Source: Verrucomicrobiota bacterium (GTDB taxonomy: Bacteria; Verrucomicrobiota; Verrucomicrobiia; Chthoniobacterales; UBA10450). From it: DNA of 37,492 bases. Location of the stretch: positions 1-37,492 of the forward strand of contig QHNQ01000160.1 of assembly GCA_003218135.1 (NCBI GenBank), written 5' to 3'. Made by a program: the position numbers and the translations under genes. Shown in pieces: positions 8,070 to 18,096 of the stretch. The notes under the pieces are model-generated. The model saw only the letters and a list, made by a program, of their open reading frames with translations. It was not told where the DNA came from and did not search any database. Position 1 is the stretch's first letter. Each line of letters opens with the position of its first letter.

Positions 8070-10553
8070 TTAGTTACGCACCGCGCTGGCAAAGCGCTCC
8101 AGGTATGTTCTCTGCAAATCCTCTGCGCTAATCTTGGCCGGACCAACGTTGAACTCGACTTTTCCGATCGTGCCTTGGAAGTGCTTCGGTAATAATTTTG
8201 CGTATCCGAGCTTTGGAACTACTGGAAGACCATTGTCAGTGCCGATGTCCATGCCCTCGTAAGCGGTGAACCGGAGCGGCACAGTGTGCTCGAGTTTGCC
8301 CTCGGCTTGCTGTTTGCCGTTAATGAAAAGCCGGCCTGTCCCGCTGGTAGCAAACTCGCCAGGCTTATCGGCGGTGAACTCATACCGCACGTTGACTTTT
8401 CCCTTGGGCAACTCATCACGCGAGCTGATCGTGTCCAGTTTCAAACCAAGGAAACTATAGGTGTGCTTTAATCGGCCGTCTTCGACATAAAGCGAAAAAC
8501 CGCCGAGGAAACTGCCTTCCGCGACAATCACGCCAGCTATTCCGGGACGCAGCCCAAGGCCCGATCGGCCCGGATTATCCAAATCTGCGCTGATGCTGTA
8601 CGAACGGTTGTAAACTGGGGGAATCATGCCGGACGAGATGTTCTCCGTCCCGTTGTAATAAGTAAATTTCGTCTGACCAGTCGAGTATCTCGGAAATCCC
8701 CACAGAAAGGCAATCTCGCCGAATAGCGGTAGCACCTGGTATTTCTCGGCCTCGGCCCAAAACAGCGCCGTTAATTCACGCACTTTGTCCGGATACTTGT
8801 TCGCAACGTCATCAGCCTCCGAGAAATCTTCGTTGAGATTATACAGCTCGCACCTGTCGTTGTCCGGGTTCCATTTGTCTGGTGCAAACCGCGCAAGCGT
8901 TTCGGGATCTAACTTCCATGGAATTCGATCCGGACGCCAGCACGCAATCCAGCCGTCCTTGTACATGGCGCGATTTCCCAGAATCTCGAAATACTGTTGC
9001 GCGTGCCGTGCCGGCGCATTGGCATCATCGAATGTTGATAGAAAACTTACGCCGTGCATCGGCATCTGTGCGACGCCGTTGACGACCTTTGGCTCCGGCA
9101 GCCCAGCGGCTTCCAAGATAGTTGGGGCGATGTCGGTACAATGCGTGAACTGATTGCGCAAACCGCCTTTGTCCTTAATGCGTTTCGGCCAGGTAACGAC
9201 CATTGGGTTACGAGTGCCGCCGAGATGTGAGGCGACCTGCTTACCCCATTGAAACGGCGCATTACCAGCCCATGCCCATGCCGCCGCGTAATGTGGAGCC
9301 ATGCGAGGGCCGCCCCATTTATCGAGTCCGCCGTAGGCTTTGATCGCTTTCATTTGCTGTTCGCTTGTGAGCGGAATGCCGTTCAGGGTTGTCATTTCGT
9401 TGAACGTCCCATTCTCCGTCCCTTCCATGCTAGCGCCGTTGTCACCGAAGATGTAAATAACGAGGGTGTTGTCGGCGAGGCCCATCTCCGCGATGGCTTG
9501 CACTACGCGGCCCACAGCATGATCGGTGTTTTCCTGGTAACCGGCATAAACTTCCATTTGACGCGCATACACTTTCTTCACTTCGGGCGGGACGCTCGCC
9601 CACGCGGGGAACGCTGGATCACGCGGAGTAAGTTTGCTGTTGGCTGGAATAACACCGAGCTGCTTCTGTCTTGCGAACGTCTCCTCACGTAACTTGTCCC
9701 AGCCCTGATCGAACTTGCCTTTGTATTTGTCGCACCATTCCTTCGGCACTTGGTGTGGCGCATGTGTTGCACCCGTCGAGAAATAGAGAAAAAAGGGTTT
9801 GCCGGGTGCCTGCGCTTTTTGATTGCGGATCCACGCAATCGAATGGTCTGCCATTGCATCATTGAGATAGAAGTTCTTCTCCTTCGGGACGCCAACGATT
9901 TGATTACTCTCAACGAGAACCGGATCGAACTGACTGGTTTCTCCGCCGAGAAATCCCCAGAAATAGTCGAAGCCAAGCGCGTTCGGCCAGCGGTCAAAAG
10001 GGCCCGCAGGCCCCTGCTGCGCGTCGGGTGTGAGATGCCATTTTCCAATTGCAGCAGTGTTGTAACCGTTCGCCTGGAGAATCTGCGCGATGGAAGCCGC
10101 GCTCGTTGGCCAGTTCGTGCTGTAGCCGGGCCAACCACCGATCAATTCAGAGATGGAGCCGAATCCCACCGCGTGATGGTTTCGCCCCGACAGCAAGGCA
10201 GCGCGCGTCGGAGAACAAAGCGCCGTCACGTGAAACCGATTGTAGCGGAGTCCCTCCGCCGCGAGTTTGTCGAGCGTCGGCGTAGCGACCGGTCCGCCGA
10301 AGGTAGACGGATTGCCGAAGCCAGCATCATCAATTAGCATGAGCAGAATGTTCGGCGCATCCGGTGGAGCTTTCACGGGTTCTGTAAACGACCCTTTAGA
10401 TCCCTCGAGTGTCTGATTGCTTATGCCTTCAAACGGCTGAGGTGGACGCGGCAGCACCGTTCTATCCCACTCCGCATCCGCAGCGAGGCACCGAGGTATC
10501 TGCGTCGCTACTGCAAGCGCAGCCACAATCACGCATAACTTTGGCTTGGGCAT
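8070..10553 (-). CDS. Arylsulfatase, cysteine type (formylglycine-dependent)
   Basis: This is a secreted sulfatase of 827 residues that hydrolyses sulfate esters. The start at 10553 gives a signal peptide (PKLCVIVAALAVATQIPRCLA). Metal-binding Asp75/Asp76 lie in LMLIDDAGFG, and the active-site motif is CSPTRAALLSGR with Cys113 as the residue oxidised to formylglycine. Further family landmarks are IGKWHLTPD, FFLYFSTGATHAPHQVPKEW and YIFGDNGASMEGTENG. A C-terminal region of about 250 residues is strand-rich and resembles the extension of large alkyl/aryl sulfatases. No formylglycine-generating enzyme lies next to it; EgtB downstream has an FGE-like domain but is a different enzyme. The natural substrate is unknown. 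Confidence 0.93.
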   Translation of the reverse strand: MPKPKLCVIVAALAVATQIPRCLAADAEWDRTVLPRPPQPFEGISNQTLEGSKGSFTEPVKAPPDAPNILLMLIDDAGFGNPSTFGGPVATPTLDKLAAEGLRYNRFHVTALCSPTRAALLSGRNHHAVGFGSISELIGGWPGYSTNWPTSAASIAQILQANGYNTAAIGKWHLTPDAQQGPAGPFDRWPNALGFDYFWGFLGGETSQFDPVLVESNQIVGVPKEKNFYLNDAMADHSIAWIRNQKAQAPGKPFFLYFSTGATHAPHQVPKEWCDKYKGKFDQGWDKLREETFARQKQLGVIPANSKLTPRDPAFPAWASVPPEVKKVYARQMEVYAGYQENTDHAVGRVVQAIAEMGLADNTLVIYIFGDNGASMEGTENGTFNEMTTLNGIPLTSEQQMKAIKAYGGLDKWGGPRMAPHYAAAWAWAGNAPFQWGKQVASHLGGTRNPMVVTWPKRIKDKGGLRNQFTHCTDIAPTILEAAGLPEPKVVNGVAQMPMHGVSFLSTFDDANAPARHAQQYFEILGNRAMYKDGWIACWRPDRIPWKLDPETLARFAPDKWNPDNDRCELYNLNEDFSEADDVANKYPDKVRELTALFWAEAEKYQVLPLFGEIAFLWGFPRYSTGQTKFTYYNGTENISSGMIPPVYNRSYSISADLDNPGRSGLGLRPGIAGVIVAEGSFLGGFSLYVEDGRLKHTYSFLGLKLDTISSRDELPKGKVNVRYEFTADKPGEFATSGTGRLFINGKQQAEGKLEHTVPLRFTAYEGMDIGTDNGLPVVPKLGYAKLLPKHFQGTIGKVEFNVGPAKISAEDLQRTYLERFASAVRN

Positions 10554-10657
10554 AAGGTCTCGCGTCACGCTGTGTATCTGTCGGCCACGACGATGGTCAA
10601 AAAAAGGAATACTTCCAGTCGTGCGACGAGGCCTTGGCAGTTCAATGAGCAAAGCAA

Positions 10658-11473
10658 CTAACGAGCAACAATCGAGATCTTGGAGCGATTGGCGAGATCG
10701 AGAATCGCGTTGCGCTCGAGCAACAATGTCTTTCCAGCTTCAACTGCGATTACGCGCAGTCGTGTTTCCGCAGCGATGCGAATTGTTTCGACACCAATCA
10801 CCGGCACGTCGAAACGCATATCCTGGTTGGGCTTTGCGACCTTAACCATGACTGCGCTGCTGCCGGCAAGTTCGCCACCGCGTCTCATTGCCTCGTTCGT
10901 TCCTTCCAATGCTTCAACCGCAACGACGGTTCCATTCCTGACGATAATGGTCTGCCCGATGTCGAGGCGCCCGATTTCCTTCGCAATTTTCCAGCCGAGT
11001 TCGACGTCGTCCTGTTCCTGCTGCGACAACTTCGGCCCAGCAAGCAGTCCTGACGATGCCAAAGAGTCCTCAAGAAACGTCGTCGCGGGCAAAAGCATCA
11101 CATCGATCGCGGCGAGTTCATTGGCTATTGCCGCGAAGATGGATTCCGCATTGCGCTGCTTAAGTTTGCCCAACAACATTAACGCTTTCCAATCCGGACG
11201 CAGATCGAAAAGATTTTTCGGCGCGATTTGTCCGGCCATCATTGCGTGATGAACGTTTTGCGCACGGAGAAACTTTAGGAGCCGATTCAGTTGTCCGACG
11301 CGCATCCATTCGATTACATCGACATGTTGCTCAAGCGTCGGATCGGTCTCCTCGGTGAACGCGGCCGCAACTATTTTTTTCACGCCGGCTTTTCGCGCTG
11401 AATCGGCTAACAGTCGCGGGTATACGCCGTTGCCGGCAACCATTCCTAGGACGTGTAGCGGTGCTTGTGCCAA
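10658..11473 (-). CDS. lpxI: LpxI-type UDP-2,3-diacylglucosamine pyrophosphatase
   Basis: This cytoplasmic lipid A enzyme cleaves UDP-2,3-diacylglucosamine to lipid X and UMP; it replaces LpxH in many bacteria. The N-terminal LGMVAGNGVYPRLLADSARKAG, the middle GQIAPKNLF and the C-terminal MRFDVPVIGVETI with SSAVMVKVAKPNQD are LpxI (DUF1009) signatures. The open frame continues upstream to 11563, into the end of atpC. That extension translates a small hairpin repeat, so I prefer the TTG at 11473, which gives the usual family start and about 271 residues. It follows atpC in the same direction and may be co-transcribed. Confidence 0.85.
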   Translation of the reverse strand: MAQAPLHVLGMVAGNGVYPRLLADSARKAGVKKIVAAAFTEETDPTLEQHVDVIEWMRVGQLNRLLKFLRAQNVHHAMMAGQIAPKNLFDLRPDWKALMLLGKLKQRNAESIFAAIANELAAIDVMLLPATTFLEDSLASSGLLAGPKLSQQEQDDVELGWKIAKEIGRLDIGQTIIVRNGTVVAVEALEGTNEAMRRGGELAGSSAVMVKVAKPNQDMRFDVPVIGVETIRIAAETRLRVIAVEAGKTLLLERNAILDLANRSKISIVAR

Positions 11474-11494
11474 GCAGCGAATGTGAAATAAACA

Positions 11495-11513
11495 GGCGCT
11501 CGATACAAGCGCC
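11495..11513. repeat. Hairpin repeat between atpC and lpxI
   Basis: A perfect stem of GGCGCT (11495-11500) and AGCGCC (11508-11513) with a 7-base loop lies just before the preferred lpxI start. It is immediately followed by the word GCTACAA. It may lower read-through from the atp operon into lpxI or be one of the dispersed palindromes. Confidence 0.5.
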
Positions 11514-11525
11514 GCTACAATTGTG

Positions 11526-11933
11526 CTACCCGTGGCGACGGCGTTTGACGTGCAATTGGGCAAGCGCTTTTTGCAGCGACGCTTGAATAGCTGCTACCTG
11601 TTCAGGCGTTTGATCTTCTTTCATCGCCGCTTTAGCGCGCTCGACCGCAGCCTCCGCGGCAGCGACGTCGATTTTTTCGGATTCCAGTGCCATGTCGGTC
11701 AAGACCGACACTGCGTCGGTCCTGATCTCTACAAAACCCTCACCGATGGCCAGCGCAGTTTCACGTCCATTTTTTATGACGCGCAGCTCGCCCGGTACCA
11801 AGGTAGTTAGTAGCGGTACGTGTTTGGGGTAAACCCCCAGCTCTCCCTCCGAACCCGGTAACGTGACCATCTCCACGTCTTCGGAGTAAATTTTTTCCTC
11901 CGGTGTAACAATCTCGAGTCGGAGCGTCGCCAT
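11526..11933 (-). CDS. atpC: ATP synthase epsilon subunit
   Basis: This epsilon subunit of the F1 central stalk (135 residues) regulates ATP hydrolysis and links the gamma rotor to the c-ring. The N-terminal beta-sandwich starts MATLRLEIVTPEEKIYSEDVEMVTLPG and includes GELGVYPKHVPLLTTLVPGELRV. The C-terminal helical hairpin (AAAEAAVERAKAAMK) is present. It starts two bases after the atpD stop and is the last atp gene in the operon. Confidence 0.97.
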   Translation of the reverse strand: MATLRLEIVTPEEKIYSEDVEMVTLPGSEGELGVYPKHVPLLTTLVPGELRVIKNGRETALAIGEGFVEIRTDAVSVLTDMALESEKIDVAAAEAAVERAKAAMKEDQTPEQVAAIQASLQKALAQLHVKRRRHG

Positions 11934-11935
11934 AA

Positions 11936-13354
<1,419 letters not shown>

Positions 13355-14230
13355 CTAAGCACCGAGTGCCATCTGTGCAGTGGCGATCTCGAGCAACTCG
13401 GTTGTGATGCCGGCCTGCCGCATTTTGTTGTATTCCAGAGTGAGGTCCTTGATGAACTGATTTGCGTTATCAGTGGCATTCTTCATCGCCACCATTCGGG
13501 CGCTGTGCTCAGACGCGCGCGCGTCGAGAATCATCTGAAAAACCTGGTAGGAGACGTAATACGGAAGCATCGAATCGAGAACGACCTCCGCATTGGGCTC
13601 GAACACGTAGCCTATCATTGGATCGTGACCTTCACTTTCAGCCTGGGCTGTTTCGCTTTTCGGCAAATCAAAACTACTGATCGGCAGCAGCGTCTGTACC
13701 ACCGTACGTTGGCTGATTGTATTGATAAAATGTGTGTAGAGCACCGAGACTTTGTCGACCTCGCGCCTCAGGAATTTCTCCATGCAAAACTTCGAGATCG
13801 GTTTTGCTTCAACGAAGGTCGGTGAGTCTTTCAGTTCAAAATCAGCCAATAATTCGCGCTTTGTACGGGCGATGAATTGTCGCGCCTTCTTTCCTGTTAC
13901 CACGAACGCTGTTTTAGCCGAATCAAAGTTGCTGGCCTCCCGAAACAGGTTCGTGTTCAACGCTCCGCAGAGTCCCTTGTCAGTGCTGATGATTAAGACC
14001 AACTCTTTTTTGAGTGGGCGGACAGCAAGAAGTGGATGAAATCTCGGGTCTGTCCGCTTTTGCAACGAAACGAGAACCTTATTCATCAAAGCGGCATAAG
14101 GGCGTCCCGCCAGCGCGTGCTGCTGCGCTTTGCGCATCTTGGAGGCAGCCACCATTTGCATTGCTTTGGTGATCTGCGCGGTGTTGCGGATCGATCTTAT
14201 CCGGCGCCGTATATCCTGCGTATTCGCCAT
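13355..14230 (-). CDS. atpG: ATP synthase gamma subunit
   Basis: This is the central rotor shaft of F1 (291 residues). The N-terminal helix IRRRIRSIRNTAQITKAMQMVAASKMRKAQ and the C-terminal helix NATDNANQFIKDLTLEYNKMRQAGITTELLEI are both family hallmarks, and together they form the coiled coil that enters the alpha/beta ring. ISTDKGLCGALNTNL lies in the globular part. Direct AT-rich words (TACAAACTAC, AAATTGCAAACTGC) fill the 43-base gap to atpA. Confidence 0.98.
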   Translation of the reverse strand: MANTQDIRRRIRSIRNTAQITKAMQMVAASKMRKAQQHALAGRPYAALMNKVLVSLQKRTDPRFHPLLAVRPLKKELVLIISTDKGLCGALNTNLFREASNFDSAKTAFVVTGKKARQFIARTKRELLADFELKDSPTFVEAKPISKFCMEKFLRREVDKVSVLYTHFINTISQRTVVQTLLPISSFDLPKSETAQAESEGHDPMIGYVFEPNAEVVLDSMLPYYVSYQVFQMILDARASEHSARMVAMKNATDNANQFIKDLTLEYNKMRQAGITTELLEIATAQMALGA

Positions 14231-14273
14231 TACAAACTACAAATTGCAAACTGCGGGTGGCGGAGCGGCGGTA

Positions 14274-15806
14274 TCATCGCCAAGTCGTCTTGAATTCATC
14301 CAGTGCCGCTTTCAATTGCGACTCGAGGTCCTTGTCGAGCTCCTTTTTCTCGCGGATCGCTCCAAGCAATCCTCCTTTCCGCGTTTCCAACCAATCCTGA
14401 AGTTTTAGTTGGTACTCCTTGACGCGCTCGACGGGAACAGGATCGACATATCCGTTTTGCATGGCCCACATCACGGCGACCTGCCCTTCTACTGGGATCG
14501 GGGTGTACTGTTTTTGCTTAAAAAGCTCGACAATGCGTTGACCCCGATCGAGTCGCGCCCGCGTCGCTGCGTCCAGATCGGAACCAAATTGCGCAAACGC
14601 AGCCAACTCGCGGAATTGCGCCAGATCAAGCTTCACTTTGCCAGCGACCTGTTTGATGGCTTTAATCTGTGCCGCCGAACCAACGCGGCTAACGGATAAT
14701 CCGACTGAAATTGCTGGCCGAACGCCCTGATAAAATAGATCTGTCTCGAGATAAATCTGACCGTCCGTGATCGAGATCACGTTTGTCGGAATGTAGGCCG
14801 AAACGTCGCCAGCTTGCGTCTCAATAATCGGCAACGCAGTGAGCGATCCGCCACCGAATTCCTCGGCCATGCGTGCGCTGCGTTCAAGCAAACGTGAATG
14901 CAAATAAAACACGTCGCCTGGATAAGCTTCACGCCCGGAGGGCCGCTTCAGCACAAGCGAAACCTGCCGATACGCGACCGCATGCTTCGACAGATCGTCG
15001 AAAACAATGAGCGCATCCATTCCATTGTCCATGAACCATTCGCCCAGAGCCGCGCCGGCGAATGGTGCCAGGTACTGATTGGTAGCGGTGTCCGACGCCG
15101 GTGCTGAAATGATCGTCGTGTATGGCATCGCGCCCTCTTTTTCGAGCACCGCAAGAGCGCGCGCCACATTGGAATTTTTCTGACCGATCGCGACGTAGAT
15201 GCAGTAGAGCGGCCGATAATTCTTGTCGCCTTGGTCCTCGGCCGCCTTGTTCAAACGCGCCTGGCTGATGATCGTGTCGATGGCGATCGTACTTTTGCCA
15301 GTCGCGCGGTCGCCGATAATCAGCTCGCGCTGGCCACGGCCGATCGGAATCATCGCGTCGATTGCCATGATCCCGGTTTGCACCGGCTGATTCACGCTGC
15401 GGCGCTTGATCACACCCGGTGCAATTTTCTCCAACGGATAAAATGTCTCGGTTTTGATCGCTCCCTTGTCATCGAGTGGCTGGCCTAGCGTGTTCACCAC
15501 GCGGCCCAGGAGCGCTTTGCCCACGGGAACGGACAGGAGTCGGCCAGTTGTTTTAGCTTCGTCGCCTTCGGAAACCTTCGCCGTCTCGCCCATCAGAATT
15601 GCGCCGACCTCAGTTTCTTCGAGATTTAGCGCGAGACCGAATACGCCATTGGGAAATTCGATCATCTCGTTGAGCATCACGTCGCTTAGCCCCTCAATAC
15701 GCGCGACGCCATCGCCTGTTTCCCGAACAACGCCCACGTTGCTTTTAGTTGTCGATGTTTTTAGCTCTTCAATTTTCGTTTCGATCTCTTCGAGTATGCT
15801 GCTCAT
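14274..15806 (-). CDS. atpA: ATP synthase alpha subunit
   Basis: This non-catalytic nucleotide-binding subunit of F1 (510 residues) alternates with beta. It starts at [16 protein letters not shown] (ATG 15806); a longer in-frame extension overlaps atpH and is rejected. The P-loop is GDRATGKS (165-172) where most alpha subunits have GDRQTGKT. The arginine-finger region [10 protein letters not shown] is intact near residue 372. It is directly downstream of atpH (13 bases). Confidence 0.99.
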   Translation of the reverse strand: MSSILEEIETKIEELKTSTTKSNVGVVRETGDGVARIEGLSDVMLNEMIEFPNGVFGLALNLEETEVGAILMGETAKVSEGDEAKTTGRLLSVPVGKALLGRVVNTLGQPLDDKGAIKTETFYPLEKIAPGVIKRRSVNQPVQTGIMAIDAMIPIGRGQRELIIGDRATGKSTIAIDTIISQARLNKAAEDQGDKNYRPLYCIYVAIGQKNSNVARALAVLEKEGAMPYTTIISAPASDTATNQYLAPFAGAALGEWFMDNGMDALIVFDDLSKHAVAYRQVSLVLKRPSGREAYPGDVFYLHSRLLERSARMAEEFGGGSLTALPIIETQAGDVSAYIPTNVISITDGQIYLETDLFYQGVRPAISVGLSVSRVGSAAQIKAIKQVAGKVKLDLAQFRELAAFAQFGSDLDAATRARLDRGQRIVELFKQKQYTPIPVEGQVAVMWAMQNGYVDPVPVERVKEYQLKLQDWLETRKGGLLGAIREKKELDKDLESQLKAALDEFKTTWR

Positions 15807-15819
15807 GATTTTGTCTTGA

Positions 15820-16212
15820 TTAAAGTTCTTGTTGGAGACGTTCGAGCCGGTTGCGCACAGTTCCGTCCCAGACATCGTTCCCCACGCGAATGCGCAGCCC
15901 CCCAAGAAGCTGAGGGTTAACGACGAACTCAGTCGTCAGATCGCCGCCATATTTCCTTTTCAGATTCGCAACAAGCTCCGAACTAATCGTGGATTCCACG
16001 TCGCTCGCCGTCTCGATCCGCGCCCGGCGCTTGTCTAGTTCGAGCCGGAGCAGACGCCTGTAATTTTTAAGGATGTCGACGTAATTGCGCCGTCTTCTAG
16101 CAATGAGCGAATCGACCAACGATGCGATTCTTCCCGGATCGAGCTGACCATCTGTAAAACTTGCTCGAAGCATTTCACGCGAGAGCTTGCGAATTTCCTT
16201 GTTGATCTTCAT
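15820..16212 (-). CDS. atpH: ATP synthase delta subunit, short form
   Basis: This peripheral-stalk subunit connects F1 to the b subunit. Only 130 residues are encoded, against about 175-180 in typical delta. The C-terminal domain is well kept ([34 protein letters not shown]). The N-terminal helical domain is reduced to about 60 residues ([19 protein letters not shown]...), roughly 50 fewer than in E. coli. The start ATG overlaps the atpF stop by one base (TGATG), so no coding room remains upstream. The gene order leaves no doubt about identity; whether the short form is lineage-typical I cannot tell. Confidence 0.88.
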   Translation of the reverse strand: MKINKEIRKLSREMLRASFTDGQLDPGRIASLVDSLIARRRRNYVDILKNYRRLLRLELDKRRARIETASDVESTISSELVANLKRKYGGDLTTEFVVNPQLLGGLRIRVGNDVWDGTVRNRLERLQQEL

Positions 16213-16754
16213 CAGGCCACTTCCCGCGCTGCTTCCTCCTGCAAGCGGCGCTGGTCGTCCGGCGTTAACACTTTGCCGGTGACCTTCGCCGTTGTATCGA
16301 CTACGAGCCGCCCCAGTTCGCGCTTCAACGATTCCATCGTGCGGTCGTGTTCGATCGCTGCGGCCTCACGCGCTTTGGCGATGATCTGCTCCGCAGCCGC
16401 AATCGCCTCCTGCTGCTTGCGCTCGGATAAATGCGCAGCGCTCTCGCGCGCTTCGTCGATCATTCTCTGTGCATCGGCGTTGGCTTTTGCCAGGATCTCC
16501 TGGTAACGCTTCTCTGCTTGCGCGAGTTCCTTGTTAATTTTCTCAGCATTGAGCTGCCCCTCCTCGATTGTGCGCCGGCGTTCCTCCAGCACCGCAAGAA
16601 TCGGTTTGTAGGCGAAGCGCTGCAAAAGATATGCGACGATGCAGAAACTGATCACCTGCGACAGAAACAACTTCCAATTCCAGCCGAACGTCTCGGCTGT
16701 ATCGCGCAAGATATCGGTGATACCTCCGCTACTCGCGGCGATTAGCACATTCAT
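16212..16754 (-). CDS. atpF: ATP synthase b subunit
   Basis: This membrane-anchored stator of F0 has 180 residues. One N-terminal transmembrane helix (WKLFLSQVISFCIVAYLLQRF) is followed by a conserved KPILAVLEERR turn. A long charged coiled coil comes next (INKELAQAEKRYQEILAKANADAQRMI and so on). ATG 16754 (MNVLIAASSGG) is preferred; an in-frame TTG at 16799 directly abutting the atpE stop would add 15 polar residues. It is followed by atpH with a one-base overlap. Confidence 0.95.
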   Translation of the reverse strand: MNVLIAASSGGITDILRDTAETFGWNWKLFLSQVISFCIVAYLLQRFAYKPILAVLEERRRTIEEGQLNAEKINKELAQAEKRYQEILAKANADAQRMIDEARESAAHLSERKQQEAIAAAEQIIAKAREAAAIEHDRTMESLKRELGRLVVDTTAKVTGKVLTPDDQRRLQEEAAREVA

Positions 16755-16799
16755 AAGAGAATTTGCGGACGCAAAATCGTTCTCGCTCCCCCGCCGCAA

Positions 16800-17012
16800 T
16801 TAGTGAACGAGGTAGAGCGCGTAGAACACGATCGCCTCGGTCAACGCAATCGCGAGAATTCCGTGCACGAGCACCTGCGTGAATGCACCGGGATTGCGAC
16901 CGACCGCGCTGGTCATGCCTAAGCCGGTGAGGCCGATTCCGATTCCGACGCCCATCGCGGCAAGCCCGACGTGAATGCTTCCGCCCAGTTCTGCTAGTAT
17001 TGGTAGTATCAT
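16800..17012 (-). CDS. atpE: ATP synthase c subunit
   Basis: This proteolipid of the c-ring (70 residues) has two transmembrane helices joined by the polar loop GRNPGA. The ion-carrying carboxylate is Glu59 in ALTEAIVFYAL. The Na+-type partner residues (Gln in helix 1, Ser/Thr after the Glu) are absent, with Ile and Ala at those places, so proton coupling is the better reading. It lies between atpB and atpF as usual. Confidence 0.97.
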   Translation of the reverse strand: MILPILAELGGSIHVGLAAMGVGIGIGLTGLGMTSAVGRNPGAFTQVLVHGILAIALTEAIVFYALYLVH

Positions 17013-17058
17013 ATTTTTGTTAGTTAGTTTTGGGACCTCGTTGTGAGATCACCGAAAA

Positions 17059-17964
17059 TCAGGTATGCGCGTGTTCCTTTCCTTCTTCATGTTCCGCAAT
17101 TAACATCGTGAAAACCGCCGTCAAGAGCATGAAAACCAGCGCCTGGACGAATCCGACAAGCACCTCCAGGAAGTAAAATGGAATCGGCAGGATGGGAGAG
17201 AGCCATGGATTCATGGTCGACATTGCTTCCAGAATGCTTTCGCCGGCATAAATATTACCGAACAATCGGAAACTTAGCGCGATTGGCCGGAACAGAATCG
17301 AGATCACTTCAAGCCATCCCACAGCGAAGAAAATGACAACCATAAGGATCTTAACTATTCCGGAGGTCTCCCCTTTGGGTCCGAACAGATGCTTTAGAAA
17401 TCCTCCGACTCCGTTCGCCTGGATCGCCCAAACAAACCACATGACGAAAAATATGGCCGACATCGCGGTCGTCATGTTTAGATCCGCGTTGCCACCGCGT
17501 AGCAATGGCCGATCGACCTGAAAATTTCCCGAGAGACCGTAATGGCCCCAGCCGACAGTCCCGATTCCGGGAATCAGTCCGAACCAGTTCACGAAAAGAA
17601 TAAAAATGAACACTGTGGCATAAAACCAAAATCCCTTCCGCACCAACTCGCGACCGATGATGTTTTCCAGAAAGTTGTACAACCCCCCGACCAACCATTC
17701 CCAAAAATTTTGTATACCGCTGGGAATCCGCCTGATGTTTCGTGTGGCAATCTGGGCAAGAATGATGATGCCAGCCGCGACTATCCATGTCACAAGCATA
17801 GAGTTTGTGATTCCGAAACCGCCGATCTCAACCAGCGTCTGCGGTTTTAACGAGACGCCTTGATGCTCAGTAGAAGCAGCCGTTTCGGCGGCAAGGGCCG
17901 ACGTCGCAAGCATCACACTGCAGACCACCACCAGGATCGACATCAGTAAACAACGGTTGCGCAT
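17059..17964 (-). CDS. atpB: ATP synthase a subunit
   Basis: This is the proton channel of F0 (301 residues from ATG 17964). The key arginine lies in ILFRPIALSFRLFGNIYAGE. Other landmarks are FWFYATVFIFILFVNWFGLIPG and the C-terminal FVQALVFMLLTAVFTMLIAEHEEG. The N-terminus is a signal-peptide-like stretch (MRNRCLLMSILVVVCSVMLATSALA) followed by a polar linker before the first conserved helix, so the protein may be processed. A longer in-frame extension to 18075 covers the probable promoter region and is not supported. It is the first gene of the atp operon; no atpI is present. Confidence 0.96.
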   Translation of the reverse strand: MRNRCLLMSILVVVCSVMLATSALAAETAASTEHQGVSLKPQTLVEIGGFGITNSMLVTWIVAAGIIILAQIATRNIRRIPSGIQNFWEWLVGGLYNFLENIIGRELVRKGFWFYATVFIFILFVNWFGLIPGIGTVGWGHYGLSGNFQVDRPLLRGGNADLNMTTAMSAIFFVMWFVWAIQANGVGGFLKHLFGPKGETSGIVKILMVVIFFAVGWLEVISILFRPIALSFRLFGNIYAGESILEAMSTMNPWLSPILPIPFYFLEVLVGFVQALVFMLLTAVFTMLIAEHEEGKEHAHT

Positions 17965-18096
17965 TTTCGTTAGCAGCCAAGGAACACAGGCAACCCTGCC
18001 CGCGATCAATCGTGCCCGGAGATCGGGCGACGAGTCTTGGCGGGCATACCAAAGCCCGTTTTGCCCGAATGACAAACAAAATTGTCCGACGCGATC

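Noticed and set aside
8070-10553. EgtB FGE-like domain as maturase for the sulfatase
   Set aside because: EgtB has the HX3HXE iron site and DinB-like domain; it is a sulfoxide synthase, not a formylglycine-generating enzyme.
11474-11563. N-terminal extension of lpxI overlapping atpC
   Set aside because: It translates the hairpin repeat and the atpC end; LpxI normally starts a few residues before LGxxAGNG.
16800-17012. Na+-driven ATP synthase
   Set aside because: The c subunit lacks the Gln and Ser/Thr partners of the Na+ site, so proton coupling is the simpler reading.
17965-18096. Terminator or attenuator ahead of atpB
   Set aside because: There are short GC stems (GCCCG/CGGGC) and a repeated GCCCGCCAA word, but no T-run or clear alternate pairing; the stretch may just be the operon promoter.
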